This document shows, in pieces, positions 31,901-41,189 of a DNA stretch of 51,279 bases; the stretch's first letter is position 1; every line of letters starts with the position of its first letter. The translations under genes and the position numbers were made by a program. Origin of the DNA: Candidatus Fermentibacterota bacterium (lineage in GTDB: Bacteria > Fermentibacterota > Fermentibacteria > Fermentibacterales > JCC-6); the NCBI GenBank assembly GCA_030592645.1, contig JAUVIR010000017.1:1-51279 (forward strand), in the 5' to 3' direction. The notes beneath the pieces were generated by a model. The model saw nothing but the letters and a program-made list of their open reading frames with translations, was not told the DNA's origin and searched no databases.

Positions 31901-34576
31901 CTAGAAGTATATATCAAGACTCAACAGGAAATGCCTTGCCGGTGAATAGGCCCCCGGATTACCCATTATACCTCCGGGATCTCCTGTGGTCTGGTAATAG
32001 GATGTATCGAATATCCTATCCACATTCGTTCTATTGAAAAGGTTGAAGACTGTTAAACTGGCTCTCAGTTCCAGAGCGTTCATCCAGAAACGGCGTGACA
32101 CTTTTGCATCGGTCTGCATAGTCCAGGGATAACGTTCCGTATTAACCATTGGTATCACGGATGCCCCGGAAGGGGGAGAATACGGAAAACCGCTTCCGTA
32201 AACCCAGTCAATGGCCAGTTCAAAACCTTCAAGGGGATACACACCGTAGATCCGGGGGCCGCTTCCTCTGAGAAAAGCATAATTCAGATGCACAGAAGCG
32301 GCATGCCGCTGATCCCAGTCGAGGTAGTTATCCTCCGTAGGAGGAATGGTATCACCAATTGCGGAGTACTCGAACTGAGAAGTAGCCGAAGAGTATCTTC
32401 CTTTGGCAACCGCGTATGTGTAGTTGATGTTTCCTGAAAGATAATCTCCTGGAAGCCTCAGAAAAGTAACCTCCATGCCGCGGATCGTACCATGGCTGCC
32501 ATCGTTACTGTACTGAAAAAATTCTCCCAGACTCGAATCGTAATGGCTTGATGTTCTCACGAGGCCGGTAATGTCCTTGTAGAATCCTGATACAGCCAGA
32601 GAGATATTATTTGAGAAGCGGTGCCTCAGACCGGCTTCGTAGCTAACGGTCCGCTGTGCATCAAGATCCGGGTTTCCAACGATAGCGGCAGCTTCATTTG
32701 CGTTGTAATCTGTTCCGAAATACATCTGATTCATATTGGGCATCTGGAAGTAGTGACCGTAAGTGCAGAAGAAAACATCCCTGTCCGATATGGGATTGGT
32801 CATTCCTATCCTGGGGCTTACCTGATACTTGGCCGGCGCGGAGTGAAACTCGAAGTTATCAGGGGAAAGAATGAAAGCGTTAGGTTCAAAATAATCGAAT
32901 CGTAAGCCGGTATTCAGAACAAGACCACCGGTAAATCGGGAAGACACTTCCGCATAGGCGCTTCCGGAGTGAGGATATGCCTCCCAGAGGCTTGCGTACG
33001 TTGTAAGCCAGTTCTCAATATAGGCACTGTAGTCGTAAAGGTCGTAGTAGTTGGCTTCAAGTCCCGTACTCAATTCCATAATAGTGTTCAGCTTGCTTGA
33101 AAAATCAATTTTCCCGGTTGTGACATAATTACTTGATTCCAGCCATACATCTGGATGGATACCTGAATGATAGAATCCTGTTGAATCCATTACTCTTGGT
33201 TCTATTGCTGTGAAGAAGATCCAGTCAGATGGTGAAAACCCCTCACCGAGATATCCCCCATTTTCATCTCTGATCCGCTGCCACTGACAGAAACGATTCC
33301 TGCTGACTTTGAAATCGATGAATGACCTTTCTCCAAGCATCTGAGTAAGACCTGCTGTAACACCGTAATCCTCTTCGAATCTGATGGGGATTGCGTAATC
33401 AGGGTTCTGTGCCAGATATGGTTCTTCGCTGATGTAAACCGGATGGTCGAGCATGGACCAGCTCCACTCATCCCAGCCGTTCTGTCTGTAATAATAGTGG
33501 CCGTTCACCCAGATTCTTGTCCCACCGGTAGGGCGCCATGTGATCTTACCGCTTCCGTTGAGAAGATTCTGCCAGTTGTTCTCCCAGTTATCGCGGCTGT
33601 CCTCAAGGTTGTACCCGCTTCTGACCCATTCGCACGCTCCGAAGAATGTCACGGAACCGGGCAATTCTATTCCTATGGCAGGTAGAATGTAACTTGTGAT
33701 AGGCTCAGGTCCCCCGAATGCAAGTTCACAATTAATGCAGTCGCTGCGATAATTATCGTTCTCGGAGGGCTCGGAGTAATTACGGGCTTCATTCTCGTAA
33801 CCGAATGCCGTCATGTCACCGTAGCGAACGTGGAATTCTCCCTCGTAGCTGGAGCCGCCCTCCTTAGTAACAAGATTAACTACACCGGACATTACGTTAC
33901 CGTATCGGGCGCTGAGTCCGCCGGTTGTTATGGAGGCTTCGGAAAGGGCAGATAAAGGAACGCTTGAAACAAAGGCATTCGTCACAGGTGAACGCATGGA
34001 AACACCGTCAAGAAGGAAAGCTACCTCTCCGGACCGCCCCCCCCTGATGTGAATCTCCCCTCCCTGCGCCGTAATCCCCGGCTGCCGCTGGACAATATCC
34101 AGTACGCCGGCAACAGGCATTGTTTCTATTTCATAGCGATCTATAACATGTATGGTGGAAGGAACGTTCTCGAGAATCAGGCTCCTCTGATCGCTAACTT
34201 GAATAACCGTCTCCCCCGAGGTGAACTCCTCAAGGGTAAAATCGATCCGTGATATCTGGCCGGATACTACGATCACTCCCTCTATAGTCAGAGAACCCAT
34301 ACCCATCATCCTGGCTGTAACTGTATACATACCCGGGGAAAGGCGGGGAATGTAGTATTCTCCGTTAGCATCGGTCATTGAGCCGAAAGGAGTGTCTTCA
34401 ATCACCACGCTTGCGCCAATCATCATATCTCCTGAGCTGCTGCTGACAAATCCTGCAATAGTTCCAGTGGTAGCAGCTGAAGTAATTCCACAAATCAGCA
34501 GAAGGCTTGAAAGGATTGGAAGATACAGTATCGAATACCTGCAGGAGAAGCTTTTATCAGTTCGGTTTTCACGCAT
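31901..34576 (-). CDS. TonB-dependent-receptor-type outer membrane protein with carboxypeptidase-regulatory-like domain
   Basis: 891 residues. A signal peptide (about 1-35) is followed by a carboxypeptidase-regulatory-like beta domain (37-115: GTIAGFVSSSSGDMMIGASVVIE, DANGEYYIPRLSPGMYTV). The plug lies at about 137-240 (IHIRGGRSGEVAFLLDGVSM) and a long beta barrel runs to a terminal Phe. Such proteins import siderophores, glycans or peptides, or act in SusC-like systems. No SusD, TonB or ExbBD gene is in the window. It lies between two beta-propeller genes; all are minus-strand and closely spaced. The ligand is unknown. Confidence 0.88.
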   Translation of the reverse strand: MRENRTDKSFSCRYSILYLPILSSLLLICGITSAATTGTIAGFVSSSSGDMMIGASVVIEDTPFGSMTDANGEYYIPRLSPGMYTVTARMMGMGSLTIEGVIVVSGQISRIDFTLEEFTSGETVIQVSDQRSLILENVPSTIHVIDRYEIETMPVAGVLDIVQRQPGITAQGGEIHIRGGRSGEVAFLLDGVSMRSPVTNAFVSSVPLSALSEASITTGGLSARYGNVMSGVVNLVTKEGGSSYEGEFHVRYGDMTAFGYENEARNYSEPSENDNYRSDCINCELAFGGPEPITSYILPAIGIELPGSVTFFGACEWVRSGYNLEDSRDNWENNWQNLLNGSGKITWRPTGGTRIWVNGHYYYRQNGWDEWSWSMLDHPVYISEEPYLAQNPDYAIPIRFEEDYGVTAGLTQMLGERSFIDFKVSRNRFCQWQRIRDENGGYLGEGFSPSDWIFFTAIEPRVMDSTGFYHSGIHPDVWLESSNYVTTGKIDFSSKLNTIMELSTGLEANYYDLYDYSAYIENWLTTYASLWEAYPHSGSAYAEVSSRFTGGLVLNTGLRFDYFEPNAFILSPDNFEFHSAPAKYQVSPRIGMTNPISDRDVFFCTYGHYFQMPNMNQMYFGTDYNANEAAAIVGNPDLDAQRTVSYEAGLRHRFSNNISLAVSGFYKDITGLVRTSSHYDSSLGEFFQYSNDGSHGTIRGMEVTFLRLPGDYLSGNINYTYAVAKGRYSSATSQFEYSAIGDTIPPTEDNYLDWDQRHAASVHLNYAFLRGSGPRIYGVYPLEGFELAIDWVYGSGFPYSPPSGASVIPMVNTERYPWTMQTDAKVSRRFWMNALELRASLTVFNLFNRTNVDRIFDTSYYQTTGDPGGIMGNPGAYSPARHFLLSLDIYF

Positions 34577-34678
34577 ACGATTACCGGTCCCTAATTTTTA
34601 CAGTAAGAATGGCCAAGAAAAAGTCAGTAGAACTTACTCCGGTTAATCTGTTCTGTCCAGAGCACACTATTACAATAA

Positions 34679-35884
34679 TTACCGTAATTCCTCAAAATCG
34701 ATTTTCAAGAAGAACACGTCGGATTCCTCGTCTCCGGATTGAACACCGGTACCTGTTACAATGACCTGACCTGATTCTGTAATGAATACAGAATTAGTCA
34801 TCTGATCACCTTCAACAGGGAGTTCAGTACCGATGATTCGACTACCGTCATTATTCATAATAACCAACAGAACGTCGCTGTTTACAACCTCGAGAGGATA
34901 ATTTCCTTCTTCACCTGTCCAGCCACTGATGAGCAAATCGCCCTGCGGTGTAATCCCGGCGCATCGAAACAAAGTATGGTCAAGGTACCAGTCGATCCTC
35001 CTCCAGAGCTCAGAGCCCCCCGAATCAAGGCATACAGTGAGCCCCCTGTAGGCCATCTGTCCCATTTCATCAACGGTACCTGTGCAAATAATGTTTCCAT
35101 TATCGAGTTCTCGAAAATCGGATATACCGGCTACGAACTCGCAACCCACATGCAGTGACTGTTGCCAGAGAATCTGACCATCACTTCCCAGCCGGCAGAT
35201 TGGAATTGAGGATGAAGGAAAACAATCCAGACTGTATGACAGTACGCATCCACCATCACTCATGATTCTGGAGTCTGCCCTGATGAACTGCTCCTCGAAT
35301 TTCTCAGCTATCGGAGTTTCCCAGAGTATTGTACCATCGTGTGCCAGCTTGATCACAGAAAGCGTATTGTCATCATCCGGTGACCATCGTGTGGCGACTG
35401 CAAGAAGGTACTCATCCGAGTATTTCTCCAGAGCCAGAATTGTTAAGATCTCATCGGGATCAACTTCCACGGGTAGAAGAGTGTGACTGCTGTTCCGGGG
35501 ATCCATAAGACCGATCGTAAGATATTCAGGAAGAATACCAGGAGTACATTCTCCATTAATGATAAATAACAGACCGGGTTCAGAGAACACTCCGGAGATC
35601 CAGTCTGTTGGACCATCATGCAGAATATCGAGCGCCTTCCGGTCAACAGGGATCCCGGAGTGATTCAATGACAGTATCCAGAACTTTGTACTCTCATCAG
35701 ATACGGTATACCCGAAGCAGCTTGTTACCGAATCGTTCTCAGAATAAGTTACATCGATCAGATAATCATCACCGATATGCTCCAACACTTCGTAGACACC
35801 TGAATCAAGCACATTATCAGGCATATCCCCCCGAACAGGATGAATTGAAACGAGTGCAATGACAAACAGAAATATGTACAGCAT
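34679..35884 (-). CDS. Secreted beta-propeller protein
   Basis: 401 residues. A signal peptide (about 1-19, LYIFLFVIALVSIHPVRG) without a lipobox, then an all-beta protein with repeated strands of the type D-G-x-I-L-W-x-x-P/x-S-L (GTILWETPI, GQILWQQSL, GSELWRRID). These mark PQQ/WD-like propeller blades; periodic Gly-Asp turns suggest six or seven blades. It follows the DUF5916 gene by 28 bases and precedes the TonB-type receptor by about 100. It is probably a surface or periplasmic partner of these barrels; no enzymatic residues stand out. Confidence 0.75.
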   Translation of the reverse strand: MLYIFLFVIALVSIHPVRGDMPDNVLDSGVYEVLEHIGDDYLIDVTYSENDSVTSCFGYTVSDESTKFWILSLNHSGIPVDRKALDILHDGPTDWISGVFSEPGLLFIINGECTPGILPEYLTIGLMDPRNSSHTLLPVEVDPDEILTILALEKYSDEYLLAVATRWSPDDDNTLSVIKLAHDGTILWETPIAEKFEEQFIRADSRIMSDGGCVLSYSLDCFPSSSIPICRLGSDGQILWQQSLHVGCEFVAGISDFRELDNGNIICTGTVDEMGQMAYRGLTVCLDSGGSELWRRIDWYLDHTLFRCAGITPQGDLLISGWTGEEGNYPLEVVNSDVLLVIMNNDGSRIIGTELPVEGDQMTNSVFITESGQVIVTGTGVQSGDEESDVFFLKIDFEELR

Positions 35885-35912
35885 GAAATATCACCACCTT
35901 CAGCAATTGTCC

Positions 35913-38111
35913 CTATACAGGCAGGAACCAGGTCAGCTTGGTGAAGACGGTGAATTCCGGTTCTCCGAAGTCACCTGTTTCCATGTCAGGGTCGGCATTC
36001 TCACCTATAACAAGGAAGAACATACTCCCAGGCTTGAATTGCCAGCTGAGAAGTACGTTCATCCAGTGCCTGAAATCTCTACTCTCTTCTTCTGTTTCCC
36101 ATTCACTGGCGAATCTTGACATCTGTGAAGTCAATCTTAAGCTGAAATAATTGCTCAGCATCCAATTTCCGCTGAGCTGCAGAGAACGCCAGTCAGTACC
36201 CCTGTAACTCCATTCCCCCGGCGTCCAGTTGTATTTTCGCGCATTCCTTGTCTGGTTCCAGTTGATATCAGCCTCCAGTGATATGCTCGATGAAGGTTTG
36301 TAATTGATCCATGTTCCCGCATGATTTCTGGAACCTTCGCAATAGGAGCTGATTCCACCCCAAAGATAGCCGGACAGCTGCTCCCTGGAATCACTTGAAC
36401 AGCTGAAATTGAAATTCAGACCGCCATCGTATTCTGTACCTTCAGGTCCTTCGTACGTGTCCGTCCGGGAACCATCGTATCCGAATCTTAAACTGGCATG
36501 ATACCTGTTTCGAAAGGAAAGGCCCGTGTTGAATCCGACTCCCCTGCCGGTCACAGGACCTCCGGGGACGCGATCGTACCAGGCATGCACATTACCCCAC
36601 CAGTGCTGAAGAACTTCGCTTTCGGTGTAAGGATGGTACAATCCGCTGTTCAGCCATGTACTTACATCTCCCGTGGATGATGTGTACCCGATCATGTTCG
36701 CGTCGAAATTCTCCTCGCGGTATGAAACTCCTCCGCTGAAATCATACCTTTCATCGGAGTACTTGTAGTAAGCTCTATATGCATAGTTATCATCCCAGCG
36801 GTTTTCGTAAGAATTCCATGTGCCTGCCACCGCTGAGCTGATCTTATGATACTCCAGGAAACTCAGCTGAGCATCGACCGCCCCGGAACGACCGTAGGAG
36901 TAAAGGGATCCGTCATGAGCGGGGACATCTGTGCTGGTGCCGCTGAAACCGATATAGGTTCCCCTGCCGAACTCACGTACTATCCTTCCCGCAGCGTAAT
37001 TAGTCGGATGCACGAGAGTAGTTCCGCTATCCTCTATACTTCCGGTGTACGCATTCAGGAAACCGGCACGAAAACCATTGAAGGAACCGGTGAGCTTAAC
37101 TCCTCCAAGTATGGGAATTATCTCCCCATCCGGTGCCACGGAGCCGATACGTCTGGAATAGAAGAGGGAGAAGGGCATGCTGAACATGTCCGAACCCTCA
37201 AGGAAAAAGGGTCTTTTCTCCGAAAGGTAGCTTTCCCAGTGAGAGAGGTTTACTTCGTCAGGGTCAGCCTCAACCTGACCGAAGTCAGGGTTCACGGTAA
37301 GGTCCAGAAGCAGCTCTGAGGAAAGGCCAATTCTTGCATCAATACCGGCATTAGCCCATGGATCCCACTCCTCTTCGGCATCGGGCAGGTACTGAATGCG
37401 TCCGGCACCGTAAGGTCTTAATTCTATCTGCCTGCTGGATGGAAGGGAATTCAGCCCGCACAGGTCACCGAAATCTTCGATATATACATGACCGTTATCA
37501 CCCATCCTGAAAAGAAATGCGCTTTCGTTGGTTCTGGTAATGGTTCGTTTGAAGTTAACACCCCATACCTGCTCATCATCGGTTGAGTAGCAGAGGGCGG
37601 AGAAAGGAATCGATAACTCTGCAGTCCAGCTGGAATCCGAAATGGAAGTAGCGCTCGCCCAGACTCCATCCCAGTTCATGTCCCATCCGCCGACTTCGCA
37701 CAACCTGCCATCCTGCTGCACATTGTCGATGCTGATGAAAAAGAAGTACGCATTATTATCATCGTTGAACGTATCAAGCCAGATACCTGCCCACTCAGTT
37801 GAAAAATCGTTATCCCTCGGAGCCAGTCTTCTGGTGAACTCCTCTGGATGGCTGTCATACATGGTGAACGCGCAGTACAGGTATTTGTCGTCGTAAAGAA
37901 GCCTGATTTCAGTAGCTTCCGTCATCGGTTCTCCGCAGTCTGGTCTGTGCTGAATGAAATCTCCCTGCACGGGAATAGCAAGGTTCCAGACATCATCATC
38001 AGGTATACCGTCGATTACAGGAGATTCGTTTACTCTAACTACCCCGACCGGTACTTGAGAGAAGCTGATTCCGACAATGATAAGAATATATATAGCGCAT
38101 GCGGTTTTCAT
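35913..38111 (-). CDS. DUF5916 outer membrane protein with N-terminal CBM9-like domain (copy 1)
   Basis: 732 residues. A signal peptide (1-18) is followed by a carbohydrate-binding-module-9-like beta sandwich (about 22-205: SPVIDGIPDDDVWNLA, EIRLLYDDKYLYCAFTMYD, APRDNDFSTEWAGIWLDTF). The DUF5916 region follows, with SEKRPFFLEGSDMFSMPF and LFYSRRIG near 300, then alternating amphipathic strands of a beta barrel to the C-terminal LTWFLPV. Family members are predicted surface proteins of FCB-group bacteria with no assigned role. It heads a minus-strand cluster with two propellers and a TonB-type receptor and has a second copy at 43544-45721. Confidence 0.87.
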   Translation of the reverse strand: MKTACAIYILIIVGISFSQVPVGVVRVNESPVIDGIPDDDVWNLAIPVQGDFIQHRPDCGEPMTEATEIRLLYDDKYLYCAFTMYDSHPEEFTRRLAPRDNDFSTEWAGIWLDTFNDDNNAYFFFISIDNVQQDGRLCEVGGWDMNWDGVWASATSISDSSWTAELSIPFSALCYSTDDEQVWGVNFKRTITRTNESAFLFRMGDNGHVYIEDFGDLCGLNSLPSSRQIELRPYGAGRIQYLPDAEEEWDPWANAGIDARIGLSSELLLDLTVNPDFGQVEADPDEVNLSHWESYLSEKRPFFLEGSDMFSMPFSLFYSRRIGSVAPDGEIIPILGGVKLTGSFNGFRAGFLNAYTGSIEDSGTTLVHPTNYAAGRIVREFGRGTYIGFSGTSTDVPAHDGSLYSYGRSGAVDAQLSFLEYHKISSAVAGTWNSYENRWDDNYAYRAYYKYSDERYDFSGGVSYREENFDANMIGYTSSTGDVSTWLNSGLYHPYTESEVLQHWWGNVHAWYDRVPGGPVTGRGVGFNTGLSFRNRYHASLRFGYDGSRTDTYEGPEGTEYDGGLNFNFSCSSDSREQLSGYLWGGISSYCEGSRNHAGTWINYKPSSSISLEADINWNQTRNARKYNWTPGEWSYRGTDWRSLQLSGNWMLSNYFSLRLTSQMSRFASEWETEEESRDFRHWMNVLLSWQFKPGSMFFLVIGENADPDMETGDFGEPEFTVFTKLTWFLPV

Positions 38112-38255
38112 ACTGATATCAACCTTCCGGATAAGAACTGTAACATGCTCTTTTCACCATGGTGCATATATAATGAAACAATCCAAATATCCATGAAATT
38201 CGCTGAAACTGCCGGGCAATATCGGCTCAAACCAACCTCTGAATTCAAGTCCCAC

Positions 38256-38287
38256 TGAAAAAGCGGGAGCTGATTCGCAGCTCCCGC
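38256..38287 (-). terminator. Rho-independent terminator after trpB
   Basis: On the minus strand a 10-base-pair perfect stem (GCGGGAGCTG/CAGCTCCCGC, 38263-38287) with a five-base loop is followed directly by TTTTTCAG. It lies 46 bases beyond the trpB stop and closes the trpR-trpB operon. Confidence 0.85.
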
Positions 38288-38332
38288 ATCCGGTGCATTT
38301 TGTATCAAAACAGGGGTTTTGTCTGCCTCTGA

Positions 38333-39550
38333 TTACAGCATTTCTTCTCCGAAATTCTCTGCAATATAATCTATGTCTTTATCCCCCCTGCCTGAAAGAT
38401 TCACGAGTATTGTTTTATCTCTATCCAGCCTGCCTGCCAGTGCAGCAGCGAAAGCCACCGCGTGAGCGCTTTCCAGCGCAGGTATTATTCCCTCAAGTCT
38501 CGAAAGTGAAAAGAACGCCTCAATCGCCTCGGCATCGTTAATAGTATTGTATTTCACTCTGCCCATATCCTTCAGATAACTATGCTGAGGTCCAACTCCG
38601 GGATAATCCAGTCCTGAGGCAATCGAGTGAACGGGTGATGGTTCTCCGTTCTCATCCTGAAGAAGGTAGCACCTGAATCCATGGATGATTCCAGGAGAAC
38701 CCATTGTCAGAGTTGCCGCGTGCTCCCCGTCTTTGAAGCCGATTCCCGCAGGCTCAACCCCGTAAATATCTATCCCTGAATCTTCCAGGAAAGCCGAGAA
38801 CAGACCTATGGCGTTTGAACCTCCCCCGACACATGCAACAAGATTGTCAGGAAGTTTCCCGGTCAGTTCCAGGAACTGCTCCCTTGCCTCAATACCGACT
38901 ATCTTCTGGAAATCTCTTACCATCATAGGAAATGGATCGGGACCAACAACGGATCCTATCGCGTAGAACTGGTTGACAGGGTCTTTCATGTAAGCTGCGA
39001 AGGCAGCGTCCACAGCCTCTTTCAGAGTTCCCAGACCGTCATCTACCGGAATAACCTCAGCACCAAGTATTTTCATCCTGGTTACGTTGGGATGTTCTTT
39101 CTTCATGTCAACTACGCCCATGTAGACAGAACATTCGAGCCTCACTATAGCAGCAGCTGTGGCCAGGGCAACACCATGCTGTCCTGCACCGGTTTCAGCG
39201 ATAAGCCTGGTTTTTCCCATTCTTTTTGCCAGAAGAGCTTCGCCAAGACAGTGGTTTATCTTGTGCGCTCCTGTATGATTGAGATCCTCACGTTTCAGGT
39301 AGATACCGGCTCCACCGGTCTTCTCCGTCAGATTGGAAGCATAGTATACCGGAGTGGGCCGCCCGACATAGTGAGTGTACAGGCTGCGCAGTTCATTTAT
39401 GAATTCGGGATCATTACTGAACTTCAGGTAGGATTCTTTGATTTCAAGGAGTATTTCCTCCAGATTTGGAGGCACGAATACTCCACCGTATTCTCCGAAG
39501 TAACCCCTTCTATCAGGGGATTGATCTTTAATTACTGCTGTTTGCATCAA
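38333..39550 (-). CDS. trpB: Tryptophan synthase beta chain
   Basis: 405 residues. TrpB joins indole and serine to make tryptophan with PLP. The PLP lysine is Lys97 in [18 protein letters not shown] and the phosphate loop CVGGGSNA are intact, and the N terminus ([11 protein letters not shown]) and length match TrpB1, the type that normally pairs with TrpA. No trpA is present, nor any other trp gene except the repressor. Its ATG overlaps the trpR stop (ATGA), and a strong terminator follows. So this is a repressor-enzyme operon that would let the cell use indole, perhaps from outside, when tryptophan is low. Confidence 0.95.
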   Translation of the reverse strand: MMQTAVIKDQSPDRRGYFGEYGGVFVPPNLEEILLEIKESYLKFSNDPEFINELRSLYTHYVGRPTPVYYASNLTEKTGGAGIYLKREDLNHTGAHKINHCLGEALLAKRMGKTRLIAETGAGQHGVALATAAAIVRLECSVYMGVVDMKKEHPNVTRMKILGAEVIPVDDGLGTLKEAVDAAFAAYMKDPVNQFYAIGSVVGPDPFPMMVRDFQKIVGIEAREQFLELTGKLPDNLVACVGGGSNAIGLFSAFLEDSGIDIYGVEPAGIGFKDGEHAATLTMGSPGIIHGFRCYLLQDENGEPSPVHSIASGLDYPGVGPQHSYLKDMGRVKYNTINDAEAIEAFFSLSRLEGIIPALESAHAVAFAAALAGRLDRDKTILVNLSGRGDKDIDYIAENFGEEML

Positions 39551-39822
39551 GTATCTCCGATCTTGTCCTTGTATATTCTTTCAGTTATGGAATTGCCTGC
39601 TGAAAGCACCTTTGAACCTCTGGTGATCTTGCACAGACTTATTCCAAGCTCTGTTGCTATATCCCGCTGCGGAACGCCGTTCTGAAGCATTTCCATCAAC
39701 CGCCATCGAAGGACAAAATCATCTATTTCCGCTGGAGTGAAAATCTCAGATATGAACCTTTTCATGATTTTCGGTTCCGTAATCCTGCAAAGCACTTCAA
39801 CCAGTTTTTTCGCTGATTCCAT
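39547..39822 (-). CDS. trpR: Trp operon repressor family protein
   Basis: 91 residues from the ATG at 39822, with GGAGGT seven bases upstream; the longer open frame to 39945 runs through the promoter and is not used. All-helical TrpR fold: [36 protein letters not shown], then the helix-turn-helix [24 protein letters not shown]. It would bind tryptophan and repress this operon at the palindrome 19 bases before its own start. It is translationally coupled to trpB. Confidence 0.92.
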   Translation of the reverse strand: MESAKKLVEVLCRITEPKIMKRFISEIFTPAEIDDFVLRWRLMEMLQNGVPQRDIATELGISLCKITRGSKVLSAGNSITERIYKDKIGDT

Positions 39823-39840
39823 ATTAACTACCTCCAGCAT

Positions 39841-39889
39841 GTTTCTATACATAGAAACAGGAATATACATTTTCCCCCCAAATTGTAAA
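39841..39889 (-). promoter_or_regulatory. trpR-trpB promoter and operator
   Basis: On the minus strand TTTACA (39889-39884), a 16-base spacer and TATATT (39867-39862) form a good promoter. Just after it lies GTTTCTAT-GT-ATAGAAAC (39858-39841), a perfect inverted repeat of eight-base arms, covering the expected transcription start. It sits between the -10 and the ribosome site of trpR, the classical place for a TrpR operator. The half-sites differ from the E. coli CTAG core, as expected for a distant lineage. Confidence 0.75.
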
Positions 39890-39913
39890 GTGGAAATGCA
39901 GAATGCTGATGAT

Positions 39914-39942
39914 TTGACTTGGGATTTCCCTGGTGGTATGGT
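39914..39942 (+). promoter_or_regulatory. Possible promoter of the secreted SGNH-like gene
   Basis: TTGACT (39914-39919), a 17-base spacer and TATGGT (39937-39942), about 50 bases upstream of the ATG at 39996. The match is fair; it is divergent from the trpR promoter. Confidence 0.4.
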
Positions 39943-39995
39943 CAATTTTAGATAGACAACAGGGGTATTTTCTAAATAGCAGGAAGGGGCAACAA

Positions 39996-41150
39996 ATGAA
40001 TCACAACAAGACTCACAGACAAAAAGTCAGTTCTATAATATTCCTTTTATTCCTCCTGTCAGGATGGCAGACACAGGTTTTGTCTCAAGGGATAATTATT
40101 GATCACGAATGTACGGATATTACCCTGGTTCCCGAATTTGCAATAAATCAGGCTAAATCAAATCTTCATATTGCATATGGACACACATCGCATGGAAGTC
40201 AACTCACAACCGGAATGAATGGTCTGGTTGATTTTGCAAATGGCGGTGGATTAGGGCTCTCCCTGCCGGATGATATTTTCGAATGGAATAACGGTGGATC
40301 CGGAGGTGCTTTGGATCTGCATGATTATGCGATGAGTGGTGATTGCGGATATTACCCGGCCTGGTACGATAATACGGTTGCTTATCTGAACAATCCTGAC
40401 AATTCAGATGTAAATGTGATTATCTGGTCCTGGTGCGGACAGGCTGCAGATCGGACCGAACAGCAGATGATTGATACTTACCTCGATCCGATGACAGCAC
40501 TTGAGAGTCTATATCCCGATGTTACATTTGTTTATATGACAGGACATGCTAATGCTACTGGAGAAGCCGGTAATCTTCACCTGCGAAATCAACAAATCAG
40601 AAACTACTGTATAACTAATAACAAAGTGTTATACGATTTTTATGATATTGAATGCTATGATCCGGATGATAGCTATTTCGGTGATAAATATGTGAACGAT
40701 GATTGCTCTTATACAGGCGGGAATTGGGCCATTGAATGGCAGAACACTCATGTAGAAGGAGTGGACTGGTATACCTGTACCGCTGCACACACACAACCCT
40801 TGAATGCTAACCGGAAAGCTTATGCTGCCTGGTGGTTATGGGCAATTCTGGGAGGTTGGCAGGGCACAGGCATCAACGAGCAGGAAACCGTGTACGATTA
40901 CAGCATGAACATGTCACTTATGAATCCCTCATTCGGGACTGCAAGCATATCATGCTCGATTTCCGAGCAGCTTAATGTAAGAATAGATGTCTATTCGTGT
41001 AGCGGCAGGCTTGTTGCAACTCCTTTCAATGGCTCCATGAATGAAGGTGACCACGGGTTAGTTCTTGATGATCTTCAGCCCGGCATGTATCTGGTTGTCA
41101 TGAGATCGAACGATCTTAGTGTTTCAGACAGGCTGATCATCCTGCGGTAA
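39996..41150 (+). CDS. Secreted SGNH-like protein with C-terminal sorting domain
   Basis: 384 residues from the ATG at 39996, preceded by AGGAAGGGG. A signal peptide spans about 1-31. Near 60 an IAYGHTSHGSQLTTGM segment resembles the nucleophile region of secreted SGNH-like hydrolases; DVNVIIWSWCGQA and YMTGHANATGE follow, and THPQP/NANRKAYAAWWLW near 270 ends the domain. The last 80 residues are a C-terminal Ig-like sorting domain (LNVRIDVYSCSGRLV, LDDLQPGMYLVVM, RLIILR) as in type IX secretion substrates. Several cysteines suggest disulfides. The gene is more AT-rich than its neighbours. Enzymatic activity is inferred, the secretion route is likely. Confidence 0.72.
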   Translation: MNHNKTHRQKVSSIIFLLFLLSGWQTQVLSQGIIIDHECTDITLVPEFAINQAKSNLHIAYGHTSHGSQLTTGMNGLVDFANGGGLGLSLPDDIFEWNNGGSGGALDLHDYAMSGDCGYYPAWYDNTVAYLNNPDNSDVNVIIWSWCGQAADRTEQQMIDTYLDPMTALESLYPDVTFVYMTGHANATGEAGNLHLRNQQIRNYCITNNKVLYDFYDIECYDPDDSYFGDKYVNDDCSYTGGNWAIEWQNTHVEGVDWYTCTAAHTQPLNANRKAYAAWWLWAILGGWQGTGINEQETVYDYSMNMSLMNPSFGTASISCSISEQLNVRIDVYSCSGRLVATPFNGSMNEGDHGLVLDDLQPGMYLVVMRSNDLSVSDRLIILR

Positions 41151-41189
41151 CAGAATAATCAGCTCTTACTCCCGCAATCTGCATTGTAG

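Noticed and set aside
37848-38258. Plus-strand frames opposite and upstream of the first DUF5916 gene
   Set aside because: Overlap a strong gene, lack a ribosome site, and show no domain.
39823-39945. Longer TrpR start
   Set aside because: The extra codons cross the promoter and operator, while the ATG at 39822 has a strong ribosome site and gives the normal TrpR length.
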